Below the pieces are notes generated by a model. That model had not been told where the DNA came from, searched no databases, and saw nothing but the letters and a program-made list of their open reading frames with translations. The position numbers and the translations under genes were made by a program. A stretch of 64,000 nucleotides of DNA from Megamerina dolium (taxonomy: Eukaryota; Arthropoda; Insecta; Diptera; Megamerinidae): the NCBI GenBank assembly GCA_963854835.1, contig OY978526.1, positions 27,021,073-27,085,072 on the forward strand. Reading direction: 5' to 3'. Shown in pieces: positions 36,948 through 47,969 of the stretch; positions within the stretch are counted from its first letter, which is position 1; each line of letters begins with the position of its first letter.

Positions 36948-37029
36948 AGGGTACTTTTTGTTACAGACAGCACTAAAACGTTCGGCTTTAGTACGTAAAG
37001 TTTCGGAATTAAGAGAAAGTGATTTTAAA

Positions 37030-37710
37030 ATGCATTTTGTAAAATTATTAATTGCAGTAGTTGTCTTGACAGCAATATTTGCTGGAAGTGGAGCTGCTAA
37101 AGGTAGTGGACCAAGAATTCCATCAATCTCTAGACCAGGAAATCCATCAATCTCTAGACCAGGAAATCCATCAATCTCTAGACCAGGAAATCCATCAATC
37201 TCTAGACCAGGCTTTCCATCAATCTCTAGACCAGGAAATCCATCAATCTCTAGACCAGGAAATCCATCAATCTCTAGACCAGGGAATCCATCAATCTCTA
37301 GACCAGGATTTCCACCAAACTATAGACCAGGAAATCCATCAATCTCTGGACCAGGCTTTCCATCGATCTCTAGACCAGGATTTCCACCAAACTATAGACC
37401 AGGAAATCCATCAGTCTCTGGACCATTCCCAGGGTCTGTATTTATACCTATCGGTATGCCAAACTGGGAACCAAACACAACACCAACCAAAAAGCCACGT
37501 CCAGGTGCAATGGATATCATTCATGGACTCAATGATGCTGCACAAATAACTGGTAACATAGCCGAAATTCTACACACTGGGAACGAATTATATCAGACAG
37601 TAACCGGCAATAACAACGCAAATCAGAATTTAGCAGGTCTTCAGGACCAACCAGTTTATTCCGACACAGCTGGGAATCAAGAGTCAATTGATTATTGGAA
37701 TCAACAATAA
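37030..37710 (+). CDS. Gene A, right copy: secreted proline-rich octapeptide-repeat protein
   Basis: Same 226-aa product as 33499-34179, with no amino-acid difference, so see there for domains. The repeat array is at 37132-37419. The stop TAA at 37708-37710 is followed by a 3' UTR with AATAAAAATAAAAT at about 37804. Its 3' flank is shared, with divergence, by the region 3' of left gene B. Orientation is divergent from the left copy across the spacer: both A copies are transcribed away from the centre, with about 2.85 kb between their start codons. Paralogue gene B lies 3.9 kb downstream in the same direction. Confidence 0.8.
   Translation: MHFVKLLIAVVVLTAIFAGSGAAKGSGPRIPSISRPGNPSISRPGNPSISRPGNPSISRPGFPSISRPGNPSISRPGNPSISRPGNPSISRPGFPPNYRPGNPSISGPGFPSISRPGFPPNYRPGNPSVSGPFPGSVFIPIGMPNWEPNTTPTKKPRPGAMDIIHGLNDAAQITGNIAEILHTGNELYQTVTGNNNANQNLAGLQDQPVYSDTAGNQESIDYWNQQ
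37132..37419 (+). repeat. 24-bp coding repeat array in gene A, right
   Basis: Twelve 24-nt units. Eight are nearly uniform (RPGNPSIS or RPGFPSIS); the last four carry PPNY, GPG and PSVS variants. The array is flanked by partial units at both ends. Confidence 0.93.
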
Positions 37711-39639
37711 ATTAAATTTTAACGTTTCATAGTGACTAGTCATCGTTTGTAGATATGTACATATATATTTCTTGGAACATCGAAAATTGTGTAGAAATTG
37801 ATTAAATAAAAATAAAATTTATTACAAATTATAGAGCATTGTATGTGTTTATTAATTACTATTGTACAACTAAAAAATGGGTAACTGATTTTTTTTTTTT
37901 TTAAATACTTAAAATTATTTATCATACTCAGACAGAGATGGATGAACGTCTTATGCATTACTGGACTTAGAGAGCACTGAACAAAGGATCTCCAAAATGT
38001 GTTCAAAAGTGAAACTGCGACTTCTACAATATCAGTATATGACGGACAAAAACACTTATTGATATATTCAATTCATGAATTTGTTCACTCTGATAATTGA
38101 ACAAACTAACAATATTTTTCATTAGTTCAGTGATTTGGACCCAAATGGCCATCGATAATATAATTTAAATTCAGCAAAAATATAAATAGTGCAAATATAA
38201 ACGAAGATATATTATTTACATAGAATGCATTTTGTAACGAGTAAAACGAGTAATCGTTTATGAAAATCTATCAATAAATACTCAGATGGTGCTGAACAAT
38301 TATGTGAAAGTACCGAAATTGAACTTTTGCATCCAGGGATCGCCCTTGGCTTTATAAAATATATTTGACGACTTCAATTATCTTGTGCTCCACAAGATTT
38401 GCAAACTGAATCAACTAAAAATGCAGGTCATAGTATTAGATCGCGATTTCGTAGACAATATTTGGCTGAAGCAAACTGTGCTTCTTCTGGACCTTCAATT
38501 AGTAATTTATCTGTTGAAGATAATATGAAAAATGTAGATATTACTGTTGTTAGAGCACAACAGGCAGAGATGTTTAATATTCTTAGCCAACAAGGGTAAA
38601 CATTAATTGCGTCAAATATTAAAGAGTGTTTCCATCGTACTACCCTTTTAATACATCCCAGAAGAAGATCAGCTGTTTTCACACAAACACGAGCACACCG
38701 ATACTGCCATATTTTTCAGTTCGTATAATTATAAAAATAGAGCAGAATAAAGGAGAAAAACTAAGCAATACAACAACAAACACATACTACAAGAAAAACA
38801 CGTAGAAGAAGAAGCAATGAAGAAAACTACAAGCACACCAGGTTGCTGCTAATAGGAACCAGTTTCTGACATTGTAACGCGCAGCCAAACAAGGCAGACT
38901 ATTTTTCTGATTTAACAAATTTGTAGTAAAATTTTGCAAAAACTGAAATATTATTTAGAATTTATTTAAACTATCCCTTTATACCTCCGAATTGTAGCGT
39001 AGCGCACTCATCAATTTCCTACTGGTTTGCACATGCGGAGCAGTTCTATTGTGCTCACCAACACAGTCACAGGTTAACTTTTGCCGATCATTGTTCTAAA
39101 ATATTACCTGCTATTGATGAAGTAATAAGCTGCTATCTATATATATTTATTTTATATTTATATATTTATATTTATATGCTATAAAAGTGATTTTTTATAT
39201 CAAATTCAGCCCACTTTTAGGCTTTTATAAGGATAATATGTGGGAAATTGTTACTATATGTTACTGTTATATGATGCGTTATGTTATTCTTAAAGTATGT
39301 GAAACACATTTTTTCAAAATCGCCGGAATATCAGTTACAAATTTTCTGAATAGATCCGTTAGAGTACAATTTATTGCTTATGCTTATACTTTTGACAAAT
39401 AGAAAGTTAGATTCACATAGCACAATTTACTGTCCAGACTAGGATACTAGGATAGGAAGCAAAAATTCAATAAAAGTTTTGAGCTATTCGCGTAAGAGAA
39501 GAGAATTCGTTTTAAAAGATGTTCGTCGCAAAATCAACGTTGCAAAGTCTGCTGGCGTGCGTAAGTAATAGCATTTCAGAAAGATGTGATGATGTGTCTT
39601 ATGGCAAAGTAATTCAGTATAATTTAGGAGGTTGTTTCA
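37711..39639. other. Arm interior between gene A and gypsy relic, right
   Basis: 38290-38600 reads in frames related to 'LHPGIALGFIKYI' and 'STKNAGHSIRSRFRRQYLAE', possibly a gag relic of an LTR element; the match is weak. (TATTTA)n at 39137-39174. No host gene recognised. Confidence 0.35.
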
Positions 39640-40400
39640 AGTAATTTCCAGAGACACTCGAAAGTTGTTCAAGTAGCTAAACAATTTCAGAAGTCTGATT
39701 TAACAATCAATTCCCAGAAAAGTAAGTTTTTTATGCGGAAAGTGCAAATCCCTACAAGGTATCAGCTACTATTGAATTCCCAATTCCCCATTTCGTGAAA
39801 CAACTTAGACGTTTTTTAGGCATGACAGGTTGATACAGTAATTTTCCTGTACCTAATTTGTTGAAACTCAAAAATCAAAAATCTTTGTTCCGATTTGAAT
39901 AGCCCGGACCCTATGAACCCATTTTTTATTCATTGTGATGCTAGCAAAACTCGTGTGGAAAGCGTACTGGTTCAACTCAATGAATGTGAGGAGAAACTAC
40001 AATTGAGCTCATGTCGAAGATTTAAATTCCCGTTTAGCAAGATGAGTATCGAAATTGCAAAGGAAGTAAAAATTTAAAAAGTAAAAATTTAAAAGTAATC
40101 GAAAACTTCGTTTATCATCATGCTGAGCGCACAATGGATGAACAGTTACATGATGATTTGTTGAAGTTGTGGATATCACGTGGTTTAGTTAAAATAATAC
40201 TAGAAAAAACTCATGATTATCCATTAGCATCGCAGGGTAGCATTAATAAAACTTTTGAGCATATACGTAATTATAATTACTGTCCAAAATATTAGTACAT
40301 GATGTCAAATTTCCTCCATTTAGCATACCTGAAACCATAGTTTCTGATAATGCAACTCCTTTAGTACTATCATGAGAATCACGTTTATACTGCAGTACAT
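39640..40400 (+). mobile_element. Decayed Ty3/gypsy pol fragment (right arm)
   Basis: In shifting frames: HSKVVQVAKQFQKSDLTINS (reverse transcriptase end, 39660-39720), VKQLRRFLGMTG (about 39795-39830), FFIHCDASKTRV (39919-39955, RNase H start), the integrase H2C2 region (40085-40295) and PETIVSDNATP (about 40327-40360). The domain order is that of Ty3/gypsy pol, with the RNase H to integrase interval shortened and many stops. It was present before the arms were formed or homogenised, since both arms have it. Confidence 0.78.
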
Positions 40401-40767
40401 GCTGTTTCCTATCGAAAACTTTTATTGAAAATATTATAGTATCAAATATACTTTTATACTTTTAAATTTCATAAAATCAAATGTGGCATACTTACTTAAA
40501 GTCTTCAATATGAATGAGATAAGATAAGGGACCTCAGAATCAGACGTCTGCTTATCAGGTTTTCCATTTGCTTATAGGCTCTTATCGTAATAGAACACGA
40601 GACAGCTTTATGCATGACTACTACCATCCGGCGTCACTTATTGACGATGTTGGAAGCACACTGAAGTAAATTTCTAGCAGCCCTGCCCCCGGCACGATCT
40701 TACCATTTTCTATACTCTGAAACGCAATGGCGAATAAGGCTGAAACATTCCTGGCTGGTGCTGTGTA

Positions 40768-40925
40768 TGTACTTGTCGACTCTGTCATGAGGACCAGGAA
40801 ACATCGGAACATATTCTATGCAATTGCCCAGCGGTGGCAAGATGTAGACTTGGTTAGCTAGGAATTATAAGACGTATAAAAAGTCTAGAATTGTTTTAGT
40901 TGGGCAATAGACCCACAAAAGATCT
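40768..40925 (+). mobile_element. Non-LTR C-terminal Cys-motif fragment (right arm)
   Basis: Reads CTCRLCHEDQETSEHILCNC then PAVARCRLG and a stop; mirror of 30284-30441. Confidence 0.75.
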
Positions 40926-41430
40926 TTTATAGAATTGAATAGCCTAAATAAGTAATTAATTAAATATATTTTTGCTTGTATTCATTATTCCTGCGCCTCC
41001 TGCCACAGAAAGGCTCCATAATAGTTGTAAGACTGTGAAAGCTATAGCAGGATTGCCTCTTGCAGGTTGTTGCTTCGCACCATACACTGAAAGTCCTAAT
41101 ACTGGCATTGCGGGGCCACGTGCATCACCAAAGAATTCTTGGTAGCGATAGTACTGAAACATAGCATAGCATAGCACAATGAGAAACACATGTGCGTATG
41201 TTTGCACTTGCGTGTACTTAAGAACAAATAAAATGTCCAAAAATACGCATATTGGAAAAGTATTCTGAATATTTACTTCATTCTTTAGCTTATCCACGTG
41301 CAATGCTTTACCAAGTTCAGTTGTTTACTACCTACACAATTATGTCACACATACATTTGATACAATTGACGTTATTACGACAATATCCACATACCCGTAA
41401 TCATAATCGTAATATTATTAAATAACAATA

Positions 41431-41574
41431 CACGTGTAACTGTTGAAAAGTGAATATTTTGAATAAAAAAAAAAAAAGTTTGATTAAAACAAATAAGTAC
41501 ATATTTACCATATGTATTAAAAAAAACACACAATTCTAATTCTAAAATTATTGGAGGACTACAAGTATAAATAG
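41431..41574 (+). promoter_or_regulatory. Promoter of gene B, right copy
   Basis: CACGTG at 41431-41436 and TATAAATAG at 41566-41574, 86 bases before the ATG. Sequence from about 41361 to the ATG is homologous to the gene A promoter and leader, including the pre-ATG phrase AAAGTTTCGGAA and GTGAT-TT/A-TTAAAATG. Confidence 0.65.
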
Positions 41575-41659
41575 AGCGCACTTTTTATTAACGACAACAT
41601 TAAAACGTTGGAGTTTAATACATAAAGTTTCGGAAATTAAAAAAAAAAGTGATATTAAA

Positions 41660-42019
41660 ATGCTTTTTGTAAATCTCTCAATTGTGGTGGTTTTCTTAAC
41701 AGCAATATTTGCTGGCTGTGAAGCTGCTAAACTTAATAGGCAACCTATTAGGCAAAGAAATCCGCCAATCTTTGGACAAGGAAATCCATCAAACTTTAGA
41801 CCAGTATTTTCACCAAACAATAGACCAAGCAATTCCGGTTGGAACAGAAAACCAAATTTGCCAAGTTTACAAGATGTTGTTCAAATAACCGATAATGTTG
41901 AACAAATAACAAATAATTTAGCCACCGTGGTAGAGCACGCACCGGCATTTGTTGACACAATAACCGGCATTTTCAAGTCAGCACAAACCGAAAATGAGAA
42001 TGCAGTAGCTCAATATTAG
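41660..42019 (+). CDS. Gene B, right copy: short secreted paralogue of gene A
   Basis: Open frame of 119 aa: signal peptide (residues 1-22), a short basic stretch (LNRQPIRQRN), four degenerate 8-residue units instead of twelve clean ones, then SLQDVVQITDNVEQITNNLA and a tail ending NAVAQY at a TAG (42017-42019). After the TAG the frame stays open for 34 codons (42020-42121) to a TAG at 42122, starting QTVYSSAAANHNESAD. This continuation is similar to the gene A tail QPVYSDTAGNQES. The TAG is followed by C, a context that can be leaky. Either B terminates early compared with the ancestor or it is read through. Confidence 0.65.
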   Translation: MLFVNLSIVVVFLTAIFAGCEAAKLNRQPIRQRNPPIFGQGNPSNFRPVFSPNNRPSNSGWNRKPNLPSLQDVVQITDNVEQITNNLATVVEHAPAFVDTITGIFKSAQTENENAVAQY

Positions 42020-42420
42020 CAAACAGTTTATTCTTCTGCAGCTGCTAATCATAATGAATCAGCCGATTCATCCTCAACTGCTAATCGGGACCAAACTGCT
42101 AATCAAAAACCAACTGATAATTAGAAGCAAAAAAAATGAATCAAATTTAATTTCTTCAACATGATCACTAATCCCCGTCGTATTGGTTGTATAGCCGAGA
42201 ATCATACCGAATTCTACAATTCATAATTCTTTTCTTCATTACCCCGGTAAAAGGATTGATTTTCGAATTTGGTAATAATCACTAATCAATCCTTCAACGT
42301 TTCAGTTCGATATTTCATGGATTATCGAAAATTTTGTAGAAATTGATTAAAAAAATAAATAAATATATATTCGAAATTTTAGAGCATTGTACGTGTTTAT
42401 TTTTATTATTATTATTATAC
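42020..42420 (+). other. Post-stop coding-like tail and 3' UTR of gene B (right)
   Basis: 42020-42124 is the in-frame tail. Further down, ATTATCGAAAATTTTGTAGAAATTG and GAGCATTGTACGTGTTTATT match the gene A 3' UTR (TCGAAAATTGTGTAGAAATTG and GAGCATTGTATGTGTTTATT), so homology between A and B continues beyond the coding region. Confidence 0.55.
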
Positions 42421-42429
42421 AAATTGATT

Positions 42430-42840
42430 TTTCGAAATACTCACAAATATTTAACGTGAATTTTAATCCTCTAAATTTGAAAATCGTTTTTGATAAAAAT
42501 CCTTTGTGAAGCTGTCGACACATAATTTTTTTTTTTTTTTTTTTGTGGAGCAATATTACTATTTTGATCACATCTTCAGTTAGATCTGATAAGAAAGGGT
42601 AACAAAATGAAGACAAGCAACAAAGTAAGTAATTTTAAACAATTTGAGAAAATCGAGTAATAACCCCACAGCTTCCCATGGATTGTACGTACGTAGCGAT
42701 ATAAAATCTATGAACGATTATCATTAATGTTTTCTTCTGAATATGTTTACCTATCTTTACTTCCTAGAGAAGCTTCCTTACAAAATTTACGTTTTTTTAT
42801 ACAATTCACTTATTACAAAATTCGCTCTCGAGGTGTCAAT
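42430..42840. other. Intergenic, no gene recognised
   Basis: Poly-T at 42529-42544. Short open frames without support. Confidence 0.4.
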
Positions 42841-42844
42841 AAAA

Positions 42845-43540
42845 TAGTAAAGCGCCAGCATCGGACGGCATCCCATCGGAAGTCCTCAAAATTATCGCAG
42901 TGGAATGCCCATACGTGCTTCTAAATATGTACAGCGCCTGCCTGACAGAAGGAATTTTCCCCGAATGGCAGATGCTGGATTCTATTATCAAGGGCAATGG
43001 AGACCCAGAGGCAGTAATGAAGATTGTATGGAGCTGCTTAAAAGATCGTGAGTTTATCTACGATAGCAGCAAAGGCGCACGAAGGAAACAGATAACATCA
43101 GGTGTCGCATAAGGCCAAATTTGTGGAATGTGGAATGAATATAGACATGCCAGATGATTGCTTTGCGTGCGATACAGGGACGACATAACAGCGGTCATCA
43201 ATGCACATGATACTGACGCGGCGAACGAAAATGTGGGACTTGACTAGAACGGACTCAAGCTCAATAGGAAATATACTCCACGGGAAGTGAATATGCAGAT
43301 CCATTCCGAAACAATGAGGATATTAGGCACAACTCCAGCATGTAGCGGAGAAATCAGCCAAAAATAACGACTTCGCTATCGCGGCTGATAGCAAATGTAG
43401 TTCAAACACTTGCTGGCAGAAGAAAACGTCTCATGGACATAACTCTATCGATCTTACTATACGGCAACGAACTGTGGATGGACACTCTACAAGTCGAACA
43501 CCGTCAGAAGGTATTGGTCTTGATGCAGATCCCGTAGCTT
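42845..43540 (+). mobile_element. R1/LOA-like non-LTR reverse transcriptase relic
   Basis: Plus frames read ASDGIPSEVLKIIAVECPYV then LLNMYSACLTEGIFPEWQM (entry block of R1/I-like reverse transcriptases, GPDGIPAEVLK), jump to residues near KGNGDPEAVMKIV, then after decayed sequence give LMDITLSILLYGNELWMDTL, the C-terminal ILLYGAEVW motif. Much of the catalytic core is missing. Confidence 0.72.
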
Positions 43541-43569
43541 TCCGAGTAGTGCTCCTCATCATCCCGAAA

Positions 43570-46500
43570 GCAAAACAAAACAAAATAGTGCCCATTTGTG
43601 TATACTCAATATTTTTCCTAAACATCGTTATTCTTCAGCTTTACTCCTCTGGGAGGCTCCCCTACAAAGTACCTGAAAATCGACAGATAGTCCCTTAATT
43701 GTCCAGAAATCACCTCTAGAGCAATGTCTATTATTTTTTGGTTTCTTACATAAAATAAATGTTTTTTATCAAATTAACCCCCAACGATGAATATAGAAAT
43801 GAAATAGAAATAGAATAGAATAGAAAATTAATATTTCCTTGAACAAAATTGTACATATTATCATATTTAATTATACACATTCATCCATTATATCAATACA
43901 TAGACACACTGTGTCACCCACATACGTTGATATATCTTCAATTAAAGGACTAACAAAGAAAAAAAAGGAGAAGTATGTACAAAAAACTGCCCAAAATCAA
44001 TGCATTCTTTGGAACACACTCACATGATTAACTTCAATTATCGGATGATGAACTTCTTATTACACATACACATACACACACACATACACCCATCATGCAA
44101 TCACCATACATGTTATGCATAATAAAAAACGGAAATATGCCAAAATTACGACGCATTAATCGAAATCAATATGATGAATAGAACAGAAAAAATCAAACCC
44201 AAATAAAACGAATCAAAAAAACATTCATCGATATTTAATCAAGTCGATTTTTCCGGGATTGATTTCGAATTGAAATGAAGTGACCAAAGGACGAAGGGAT
44301 AATGTGAGTGAGTGAGCAATAAGCGCAATTTCATTGACTACCGATTGATTTGGCAATTTCAGTCTCTAGGGGATGTATTTGCACATCACCATCATCATCA
44401 TCATCATCATCATCGTCATCTTGATAATTATCATTACTATTAACATTTAGCAAGTTTCATCAACTACTCTAGGATAATCAAAAAATTAAAATCTCTTTAT
44501 GTATGATTTTCTATTTTTTTCTATTCGTTTACCCGCTGATTGAATGGTTTCATTCAATTCCATTGTTATTATTGTTATATGGTGTAGTTTTTGATGTGTG
44601 TGTGCTCGTCGAATATTTCCACCACTGTCCACCACACTTATCGTTGGCCGCATATGGGTTTGTTGCTGAATTTGTTGCTCTACTAAACGGTCAGCTTTAT
44701 TCGAGTGTAATGGATATTCTATCCTCATCGGGGCATTATGATGTACTCGTATGGGTGTGAGAGTGCGTGCGATGCGATGAGGAAATTGTGTAATATTATT
44801 CTTTTTATGGATTTGCGATATATGCATGAGTGCCTTAATGCCAATGAAAATAATCGAAGAACAAAAACGAAATGTTTTTTTCATATGCGGTAGGTACTCC
44901 TTCCAATTGAATTTTTGTCTTTTTTTTTTCATTCATTTTTGTTTGTGGGAAAATTATGAAAAATTTATGTCGGTGTTATTAACTTATTATTATCATCATC
45001 ATCATCATCTGCATCAAAAATAATCACGATGCTTATACATAGAGTATGGGATATTTTCAGTTAATTCCGTTGTGGAAACCTTTGAAATTTAATTAACTTG
45101 TATCTACTCTTTTAATACCGGTTTTGTATTTATTATACACATGTGTTTGTGCTTAACGTATTCCAATTAATCCCTAATCAAGTTATTCATCTTAATGGTG
45201 TGCTCATATACAATACGGTGTGATGTAGTAAGTTATCGTCCTCTTAATTTCTCTGTTCAGGTATCCTTTCCTATGTCCTACTAATTGCATTTGTTTGTTT
45301 GTGTTCACGTTTGACAACTTTCTATTTTATGAGTACTCGTACTTATGTATGAAGTATTTTCACAAGTTAATGGTCGTCTGATTAAAGTACTTGAATTGCT
45401 CTATTCCGTATCCTATTGTGGCCTATTATAATTATATAGAGACAATAGAAAAAAAAAAAATAAAAGAAATCCCTCCATTTACAATTATATATGGTGTGAG
45501 AGTCATACGAGTCATTGTAAGATATTACAAAATTAAATAGAAATAAATAGAACTGGTTACGTTGTCTTCTACTCAATCAATGAATTGTTACAATTGTCCC
45601 AGAACAAAAGTGTTATAGTGTTTTAAGTTGATGAGAGAAAATTTTAAGTGGAAAATCAAAATCGTCTTAGGTGCGACAATGCACACTAACTTGGAAGAAT
45701 GATAAATCTAATGAATGCAGAAGGTAGTACTCTGGACCGAAGTCTATGTTTACGATAGAATTTAATTATTTAACATATGTGATCCATTTCGAATTTAATA
45801 AAATTTTATTTTCTAAGAGAAAAACTTTTTATTTTACATGGTACCATAATCAAAATTATTTATTTTGCAGGATCTTGATATTTATATTATATTAAAAACT
45901 AATTTTAAATCCAATCGTTGAAATAAATTCATAGTAAAAAGAATGTACGACTTAGACCGGGCGACAGTGCTACAAAACACCAAAGTGAAAGTGACCGAGT
46001 AAGTGACCGAAGTGACGTAAGAATTTAAGGAGGTCAGTCGATGTGGAAGCATATGGACTTTGACATCAAACCACAACATATCGAGCGAGCAATATTGTCC
46101 CAGTAAGCCGCCAAGAAATATGACGTCATTTAGATTCCTTGTTAATTCCAAATTTCCAAATTTCGCTCTTTAAAACTTTTCTTATTCTCAATGCTGTCTA
46201 TTCCTCATTCTATAACTCAATAATACAAATGACTATATTTTCTTAGAATTCCGAGTTTGAAATATTAAGTTTATGGCACTTCTGGACCGTATTGAAGTGA
46301 GGGGGTTCAAGTGAAACCGAATACTTCAAAAACTGAAAACTTCAGTCATAAATTTCTTCTAAATTCCTATTCATTTTGTAAAGGAAAAATCCCATTACAG
46401 CGAATTAAAAAACGGGATAAGAAATAAATCGGAATATAATTCTTAAATAATATCTTCCCTTATCGAGATTTTTCAAATGTTTTAGTTACAATAAAATTGC

Positions 46501-46900
46501 AATTCAAAAAGTAAAAAGGAAGAAAAAAAGACATTTCAGATTTGGACTTACGAAAAAAAAAATAATAATAATGAATGAGGCTTTGTCATACATTTTACAA
46601 TTTTTGGGGCTATTCTTACGCAATTATGGAGTTATAGTGCACAATAGACCTAAGGCCGCATTGGAACACAACTCCCTTAAATAATAATAATAATAATAAT
46701 CGAGTCAAAGATCCTTAAAAAGTAGAGATCGAGCATAGCTGAATTAGGAGGAAATGATCGGGAGTAAATTTTAATTTATCTCAGTCGTACCTTCCCTTTT
46801 AGCTATGGGAGTGGTTCATTTTGTATTTGAACCTTCTTCAGGGAAGAAGATAAAGAATAAGTACTGATATATGGAATGAATATTAAGGAGGATGAATTAA
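43570..46900. other. Intergenic with dispersed repeat module and microsatellites
   Basis: 43600-43690 matches the module at 13670-13790. (CAT)n at 44386-44414; (CATCAT)n at 44992-45009; (AAT)n at 46683-46700. The 148-codon minus-strand frame at 44486-44932 has no recognisable feature. 45900-46150 looks like degraded repeat. No gene recognised. Confidence 0.35.
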
Positions 46901-46914
46901 TAGAAATAAAAAAA

Positions 46915-47262
46915 TAGATATATGTGGCTCTTATAGGACCCAAAGGGCCCTTTTGACCGAGCTTCTCCTCCAGTACTGTTGTGTGTGTTAAATTTTGGAT
47001 AGTGCTATAAGAGCAGGTTCCGAACGACAAAACCCTTGTGACATCACTTTTTCTTAGTTTTGTTACATAACTCTTTTAAAAACTTTTTCATGATCAATTG
47101 TTACTGCCAGAGGAATTTCCAATTGCTTGTCGACAGGTGGATACCATTCGAAAGAAAAATCTTTTTCCGATATTAAAGCTGTTCTTCAGCCGGAGATGGA
47201 ACTAACGACCTACAGATCAGACGATCAACGCACTAATCACTGAGGAACGGCACCCAGCGTGA
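46915..47262 (-). mobile_element. tRNA-derived SINE copy, minus strand
   Basis: Reverse complement starts near GGTGCCGTTCCTCAGTGATTAG at 47255 (box A CTCAGTGATTAG), then TGATCTGTAGGTCGT and a box-B remnant TTCCATCTCC, then the body with GGTATCCACCTGTCGACAAG, TTGTTTTCC-poor variants, and the tail GGGCCCTTTGGGTCCTA. Near full length, moderately diverged. Confidence 0.8.
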
Positions 47263-47559
47263 AACATTCTAAGCCTTAATTTGAAATATTTACAACCATC
47301 AGCTTTTCTTGATGATTTCAACAAAAAACTGTTTATTTCAGAAGTGTCTTTGATTATCTTCATATTTTTATTGTACATTTTTGTTTCGGCGTATTTAATC
47401 AAATCTGACTTGCTGCAGTTCTAAATTTTTGCATGCTGTGTATTTGCATTTCCACAAATTTTGTAATGGGAGTATCAGCAAGAAGTGATGATAGGGAGTA
47501 AATGTGATTGCTCAAAATATTTGCTGGAAATAATTAATAGACTTCAGTCATATATTTCA

Positions 47560-47960
47560 TTGTTCTACGAGCTATTCCGAGGCAGCCATTAGAGTATTTG
47601 AACATTTTTCAGATGTATTTACGTTCACTTTGTATGGGAACCAATTTATATAGTGGGATTTCTCTAGGGACGATTTCTGAGCAGCTATGGGGTTTTTCGT
47701 CAACTTTTATTTGTTTCTGCGTTCATTTTGTATGGGAGTCCTCTTTAGTGGTGGAAATGGGGAGTAAGTAAATTGAATGAAAATATTTTCGAGTAATATT
47801 AATGGAAGTTAATTATACATATTACGGCTATGGGTACGATTCGTGGACAAATTTGGGGTTTATTGTCGATTTTTAGGTGTTTTTATATTCATTTGGTATG
47901 AGAACCCCTTTAAGGGGTGGCCAAAGGTCATCACCGCTCTAAGGTGGATTATTTTGCAAG
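47560..47960 (+). repeat. Diverged modules of the 22.4-kb repeat family
   Basis: Two to three units with GCTATGGGGTTTTTCGTC, then TTTCTGCGTTCATTTTGTATGGGAG, and a closing CCCCTTTAAGGGGTGG. The last (47909-47924) is itself a CCCCTTTAAGGGG palindrome. Confidence 0.55.
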
Positions 47961-47969
47961 AAATTCGAT

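Larger units (their letters stand above)
36322..42045 (+). repeat. Right arm of ~5.7-kb inverted repeat
   Basis: Reverse complement of 29165-34882 (see left arm). The inner edge is at a shared GATTTACAGATT (left) / AATCTGTAAATC (right), flanked by about 110 bp with several mismatches and a 5-6 bp length difference. The outer edge lies in the tail of gene B, after CAGTTTATTCT. Confidence 0.93.

Noticed and set aside
36958..37029. N-terminal extension of gene A by 24 codons
   Set aside because: It starts at TTG, only 19 bases after the TATA box, so it would lie at or before the transcription start. The ATG at 37030 has the signal peptide immediately after it.
37132..37419. Regular repeat array as CRISPR-like
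   Set aside because: Units are contiguous, 24 nt, without spacers and lie in a coding frame of a eukaryotic gene.
37079..37549. 156-codon frame with HQSLDQEI repeats overlapping gene A (and its mirror at 33660-34130)
   Set aside because: It is the second frame of the 24-bp array; a multiple-of-three repeat keeps all frames open. It has no signal peptide, and the gene A frame has the promoter spacing, signal peptide and paralogue support.
40956..41303. 115-codon frame (and left mirror 29906-30253)
   Set aside because: Differs by a Met/Ile change between arms, has no signal or domain, and overlaps the promoter-side intergenic region of gene B on the opposite strand. Possibly part of an old element.
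29165..42045. Inverted repeat as a pure sequencing fold-back artefact
   Set aside because: The arms differ at both edges, have a unique 1.44-kb spacer, a 1-bp homopolymer difference, isolated substitutions and different outer flanks. A haplotype misjoin is not excluded, so the check is listed in the findings.
44486..44932. 148-codon minus-strand open frame
   Set aside because: No signal, domain, repeat or splice context; overlaps a plus-strand open frame of similar size; likely chance in low-stop DNA.
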